From: Podospora comata | Taxonomy: Eukaryota; Ascomycota; Sordariomycetes; Sordariales; Podosporaceae | DNA length: 64,000 nucleotides | Direction: 5' to 3' | Assembly (NCBI GenBank): GCA_017354895.1 | Contig: CP071499.1 | Span: 1,612,001 to 1,676,000 of the forward strand | Part shown: piece after piece, positions 59,701 to 64,000 of the stretch | How positions within the stretch are numbered: the stretch's first letter is position 1 | How the letters are laid out: each line of letters starts with the position of its first letter | Program-made: the position numbers and the translations under genes | Notes under the pieces: model-generated | Seen by the model: the letters and a program-made list of their open reading frames with translations, nothing else | Database searches by the model: none | What the model was told of the DNA's origin: nothing

Positions 59701-61463
59701 CAGAATCCAATAACTCCTTTTAGATACAGGGAAGGTGACATGATCCTTATGCAGGTACTATCGAGACGTGCTTAGGCCCGGTGCGGAACCATACGGGCGG
59801 TGACGCTCAGGGCCACGGCATCGGTGGTCTCGGAGGCTTCACATCTCGAAATGGAAGGCTTCTGGAAGGAAGGAAAATATCAGACAGGGTGGAAACACGC
59901 TAAACCTGATTTCTGGATAAACCCCACTCTCCTGCATCGTGCAGACTGGGGTCTGGGGAAACAAGGGCAAGCAAAAAAAGTGAAACACAGCATGAAACGT
60001 GTGCGATGGAGATCTGGCCAGGAACAGGACGTTGATCTGATTTTTGCCGGCTACCGATGGCGAAGAGTTCGTACTCGGCGCCGAGATCTTGCCTCGTATG
60101 AGATCATTCATTTGGCTGATGAGGAAGCAAACTGTTGGGCAGTGAGTAGTGTTATAGTGAACATGACGTTTGATTTGGTTGTTCGGAGGAACCACAGAGC
60201 CTTGAACAGTGTTCTTCCGTGTTTGATGTATTGTATGGAGCACAGGAGGAGGATTCAGGATCCTCGTCCCTCGGGTTCTCCTTGAGGGAGTGTGGAAATA
60301 ATATGCGTGCAACTCAGCCTCAGCAATGCAGAAATTCCTATAGATCGGAAATCTTTGAATGCCGTCGAAATCCCTGGAGATCCTCGGCCTGGGGTCGCAC
60401 GTTCTGGCCCTACACACTAACCTCCACGAGGGTGGTTTGTTCTGCCGAAAGATGCTGCGCTTTGCTCCCCAACCCCCTCAATTCAAGTCACTAGCAATGT
60501 GCTTCTCACCGACTCGTTACTTGTAGGCGAGGCCGGTACGTTCTCCATATCGCCAATGTTCGATTGGCCGCTTGAAACAGGAACCAGGAAGGCTGAAGAT
60601 GCTTGAACTCTTACCATATAATAGCGATTATCTAAGATTATCTAACAGCTCCATCTCGCTCTGAATCAGAACTCACAAACAATTGTTGTTGGCCCTTGGC
60701 CGTTCAACATTCAACGTCGTGCCCCTCCAAGCCTCTCTCACGCCACGTTTGTAAAATTCCGCGCCGTCAAGTAAATCTCCCGTGGGAAGAGAGTGAGAGG
60801 CTGGAATGAGGTGTAGCTGAATCCTCGAAATCCTTTTTCGTCCTTTCTCGTTGGGCTGTCAATCCCTGTCGACCACGCGACGAGTGCAGGGCGCGAAGCC
60901 CGTGCAGCCCCTGCCTCAACCCCTTGCCGATCCCACTTGTGAGGTGGTTCCCACTTCCAGCAACCGCTGATGTTTGCCCAGCCTTTGAGCATCTTTCCCT
61001 TCTCCCGTCGCCTTCTGGAACTCTCGCTGCCTGCTTTTTCTGACACGGCGCACCCTCTCACCCTCCACTCCAGCAACCGATCCCACGCTCAGCATCCATT
61101 GCCTCCCATCCTGACGTTGCATTCGGCCGCCGCGTGGTTTGATACCCAGAAACTATCGTCTGCAACCGGCTATTCTCCCCCAGCGAACTGGCCTTCCCAT
61201 CACACGACCCTGTTTTTCGCCCATAGCATTCAAGAACACAGTCACACAAACTTCCCGTGCCGTGATAGGATATTCGATTAGCGACACCGCGGCCCCTGTC
61301 GAATACCGGACTCGCCGTACACAGCAGCCGCCTGCCCTACCTGTCAACACGCAGTCCTTCCCGCTCCCCTGAAACCTGGCCGTCATTGCTCAGGCTGTCC
61401 CGAATATTAATTCACCACACCCCGCGCTCACACGTCCTTCGTTCCCCCCCCTTCTAGCCCACC
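56798..61463. other. 4.7-kb gap without a supported gene
   Basis: Simple tracts include (CAA)n at about 57040-57066 and T- or G-rich runs at 57240-57720. From about 58100 to 60700 the sequence is more AT-balanced and lacks long open frames except two overlapping opposite ones at 59800-60285 (+) and 59839-60417 (-), neither recognisable. No inverted or direct terminal repeats were noticed. The last about 700 bases are C/T-rich and probably contain the promoter and leader of the phosducin-like gene. Confidence 0.5.
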
Positions 61464-62376
61464 ATGTCGAACCCTACACCGGCCCAAGAAGAATTCGCTG
61501 CCTTTCTCGACAAGAATAGCCGTGATTCACTGGACGGAATACACCCCGAAGACAGAGCGAGTGCTGCTAGAGAGGCAGCTGACCACAGCGAAGACGAGGA
61601 GGAACAGTATCGCGCTCAGAAAATCGACGAAGCCATGAGGATGCCTACTATGGACTCTCGCACAGCGTTGCGCCTCCCACCAACGTCGTTCGACGACGGC
61701 CATTCTACTGGTGTGAAGGGTGTGATTGCCGACGCAAGATCATACGAGAATGCGCGGCAACGGACCTGGAAGGATAAGGCGCGCGCTGTTCGCCGAAGTG
61801 TCTTTGGCCTCGAAGGAGGCAGGCACAGCGGGACCGACAGCGACGCAAGCGGAGCTGAGGACGCCGATGAGGAAGAGTTCTTGAACCGCTGGCGGGAAAG
61901 CAGAAAGAGAGAGCTGGAGGAGGAGAGCAGGAATCCTGTGCGGAACAGGAGGACAAGCCCAAGCGTCAGGATGTATGGCCGTTTTGAGGAGGTTGATGCT
62001 CTTGGCTATCTGGACTCGATAGAAAAGGTTGGGAGGGAAACGGTTGTTGTGGTGTTTGTCTATGACCATCAGGTTTGTTTGAACCGTCCTCGTGCTGGAT
62101 AAAAGCTTGTGCTAACTCAATAACCAGAGCGAAGTATCAGCGGCAATCGAATCAGCCCTCGTCCCCCTCGTCTCAACACATCCCACTGTTCGGTTTGTCA
62201 AAGTACACTACGAGGAAATCGAATTCGACAACGCCGGTGTACCGGCGGTGCTGGCCTACCGCAACCAAGGCGACCTTTTTGCGAACCTGACTGGCATACT
62301 GGAGTTGATCCCAGATGAGGATGACTTCGACACGGATGCCCTCAAGAGGATCTTTACCAAGCACAACATTTTGTGA
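61464..62376 (+). CDS. phosducin-like protein, class I (BDM-1/PhnA type)
   Basis: Two exons, 61464-62072 and 62128-62376, give 285 residues; the intron has a GTTTGT donor and an ACCAG end. The N-terminal region (SNPTPAQEEFAAFLDKN, then TGVKGVIADARSYENARQ) carries the TGVKGVxxD element that class I phosducins use to contact G-beta. Charged linkers (DASGAEDADEEEFLNRWRE) follow. The C-terminal thioredoxin-like domain reads YGRFEEVDALGYLDSIEKVG, ETVVVVFVYDHQSEVSAAIE, VRFVKVHYEEIEFDNAGVPAVLAYRNQGD and ends ALKRIFTKHNIL. In Cryphonectria and Aspergillus the homologues are needed for stable G-beta. Known family role: co-chaperone with CCT for G-beta/gamma assembly. Start is the first ATG, in a CCACCATG-like context. 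Confidence 0.92.
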
Positions 62377-64000
62377 TTGCGTCTGGGCAGGTTTTCTTTT
62401 GTATGGTTTCCAGTTCGGTGTTGACACTGGGTCACGGTTTGCATGTTCATGTCTGGGTCATTTGGAAAATCCAAGTCAGGGAAAGGGTTGAGAGGCTTTT
62501 ATTTTCACTTGGTGGCTGGGGCCACCTCAGAGGCGCGCCCGTCTTTTACTCTTACTGGTTTACACATGACGGTCATGTTGGGAAGATGCGAGATATTATG
62601 AGATGACTACCAAAGATACCACGACCTCGAGGCTCCCCTTCAGGGTCGATCTTTTGCAAAATGATGGAATGGCATTTTTCAGTTTGGGTTAAACTTCTTG
62701 CATTAGTCTCTTGGTCTCTCTGTATTTGAGCTGCTGTATTACTAGGAAGCGGGAGCGCCAGCAGGTCTCGCTGTGTGCAAGCGGATAGGCGCAATCAGGT
62801 TGTATCACATATTGAAACTGAGGAACATCATCACCTTCACCGTTCGCCTCCACCACCACCACCCCGCATCGGTACTGTACTGTGATTCCCCTCATTGCCA
62901 TCTAACGTGATGCCAAGGTGTGATATGGGGATGGGAGATTGATGTTGATAACGATGACGGTGGAGCGCTCGGTTTGAACTGATAGGACGGCAGGGAGCAA
63001 TCAACCGCGTTCATGAAAGTCGTGCCCGAGCATTGAAGTCGACGGAAAGGAGTGATGATTCATCTCCACTGAGTGATTTGTTGCCTGTGGCGTCAAATTC
63101 GATATCTGGCGAGCCTGTGATCCGGACACGACGGTCTGGCTTGGGGTTGACCTCGAATTTAGCTTTGGTTGGGTGAGGATTCGGCCCCACTGTCTGCGGT
63201 CATAGTGGGGACATCCATCGTGGAGCTTCTATCCCGGAGGGGTCGTGTAAGTCGGTAGTTCAAAAAGCGAGAATGCATCTCTTGGTAGGGATTTGGATTG
63301 CAGACTCGTTGTAAACAGAGGACTTTGAAGAGACAAACAGAGCTCTCAACAAAACTTGCCGCCTCATGGTGAGAATCTGGAGCCTTGGACATGTCCAGCA
63401 CCCGACATGCTCCCCGTACCTTATTCCCTGAGCTTGGTCAAACCCCGCAATGAGCTAACAGCTCGATGAGGGGCAGGCCACGTCTTGTGATAGCCAACGG
63501 CACCTCAACTTATAGGTAGGCTCCAACCCAGAGCAGTCTCGGGACAAAGACGAATTATGCAGCCTGAGGTGTAGGAACGGCTTATCTTCTCCTCATCTAC
63601 CCATCCATTCTGGGCTATCCCACTCTGTCCCACGTTGTCGAGAGACCTGCGTTTGCTCTCCTCCACTCTCCCACTTCATCACCTGCCTCCTTCCATACCA
63701 CTCTCTCTCACTCTCTCACTCTCTCACTCTCTGCTTCCCCCATCTAACAGCAGCCGAATGCGACTTGTTGCTTTCCACTGGCGACCCGGACCAACACGCC
63801 CTGACTAGTCGTGTCGTGCTGTCCGTTTTCATTCGACTTCATTGCCGTCCTGACAGCTGCCACCAGGTCCCCCGGAGCTCATTCACAGGCTGACACGACT
63901 TGCCTCCTTCCCCACCTCGCAACCCAGTGTAAGGCAGCTCTGGCCCGGGGCGCAGGCAGAAACCCAAACTGCGAACCGCAACAAAGTCTGGCTTTTTAGT
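62377..64000. other. right-edge region with no supported gene
   Basis: About 1.6 kb. It holds the phosducin-like 3' end, a CTCTCA-type satellite at about 63701-63732 and C/T-rich sequence, which may be the promoter or leader of a gene beyond the window. Short minus-strand frames at 62689-62901 and 63159-63401 are not recognisable. Confidence 0.5.

Noticed and set aside
60300-60420. tRNA-like stretch (GGTCGCACGTTCTGGCCC, with an ACTCAGCCTCAGCA block upstream)
   Set aside because: It recalls A and B boxes, but the T stem does not pair, the T loop lacks TTCRANY, and the ends do not form an acceptor stem.

Overview
This window is nuclear DNA of a filamentous ascomycete, most likely a sordariomycete of the Neurospora/Podospora/Chaetomium type. 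The evidence is short spliceosomal introns (about 48-150 nt, GTRNGT donors, CTAAC/CTGAC-like branch sites, YAG ends), fungal-type proteins (Fzo1, Tom22 with a Neurospora-like acidic tail, Nha1 with a long C-terminal tail, a fluoride exporter, Atg16, Dot1), dense gene spacing on both strands, and no polycistronic layout. The species cannot be told from the sequence alone. I found 20 protein genes, 19 complete and 1 cut by the left edge. I see no convincing tRNA, rRNA, transposon or viral fossil.

Layout: 1-748 C-terminal end of a MYND-type zinc finger-like protein (+); 1236-3120 PTC1 phosphatase (-); 4324-5119 ESCRT-III VPS2 (-); 5913-8764 mitofusin FZO1 (+); 9635-11465 mitochondrial processing peptidase alpha (-); 12253-14355 FHA-RING ligase DMA1 (+); 15390-18080 VPS16 (-), divergent from ATG16 (18487-19258, +); 19624-21262 DOT1 (-); 23592-26492 DUF5923/DUF4449 protein (+); 27277-30554 DNA ligase IV (+); 31215-31795 TOM22 (-); 32421-35414 NHA1 antiporter (-); 37689-40498 PIF1 helicase (+); 41571-44068 EDC3 (+); 44520-45288 uracil phosphoribosyltransferase (-); 46178-47632 fluoride exporter FEX (+); 48123-50587 cytosolic methionyl-tRNA synthetase (+); 50850-51872 metallo-beta-lactamase-fold hydrolase (+); 51947-53139 ADAL-type deaminase (-); 55350-56797 G-protein beta subunit (+); 61464-62376 phosducin-like protein (+). 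The long gaps (21.3-23.6, 35.4-37.7, 53.1-55.3, 56.8-61.5, 62.4-64 kb) hold simple repeats and no gene I can support.

The genes are mostly conserved housekeeping functions. Several relate to each other: three act in endosome, vacuole and autophagy traffic (VPS2, VPS16, ATG16, the last two sharing one promoter region); three in mitochondria (FZO1, MPP-alpha, TOM22); two in DNA maintenance (LIG4, PIF1); and the G-beta subunit lies next to the phosducin-like protein whose family serves as the G-beta/gamma chaperone. I found no clearly new system. The most unusual signals are non-coding: an exact telomere-like word, GGGTTAGGGTT, upstream of four genes including LIG4 and PIF1; a switch of coding-strand bias from C-rich to G-rich inside many genes; a (CTGCT)17 satellite just upstream of the G-beta gene; and a PIF1 gene with two start codons suited to mitochondrial and nuclear forms.

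Coordinates of spliced genes run from start codon to stop codon; exon limits are given in each entry. Exons were inferred by reading splice sites and protein continuity by eye.
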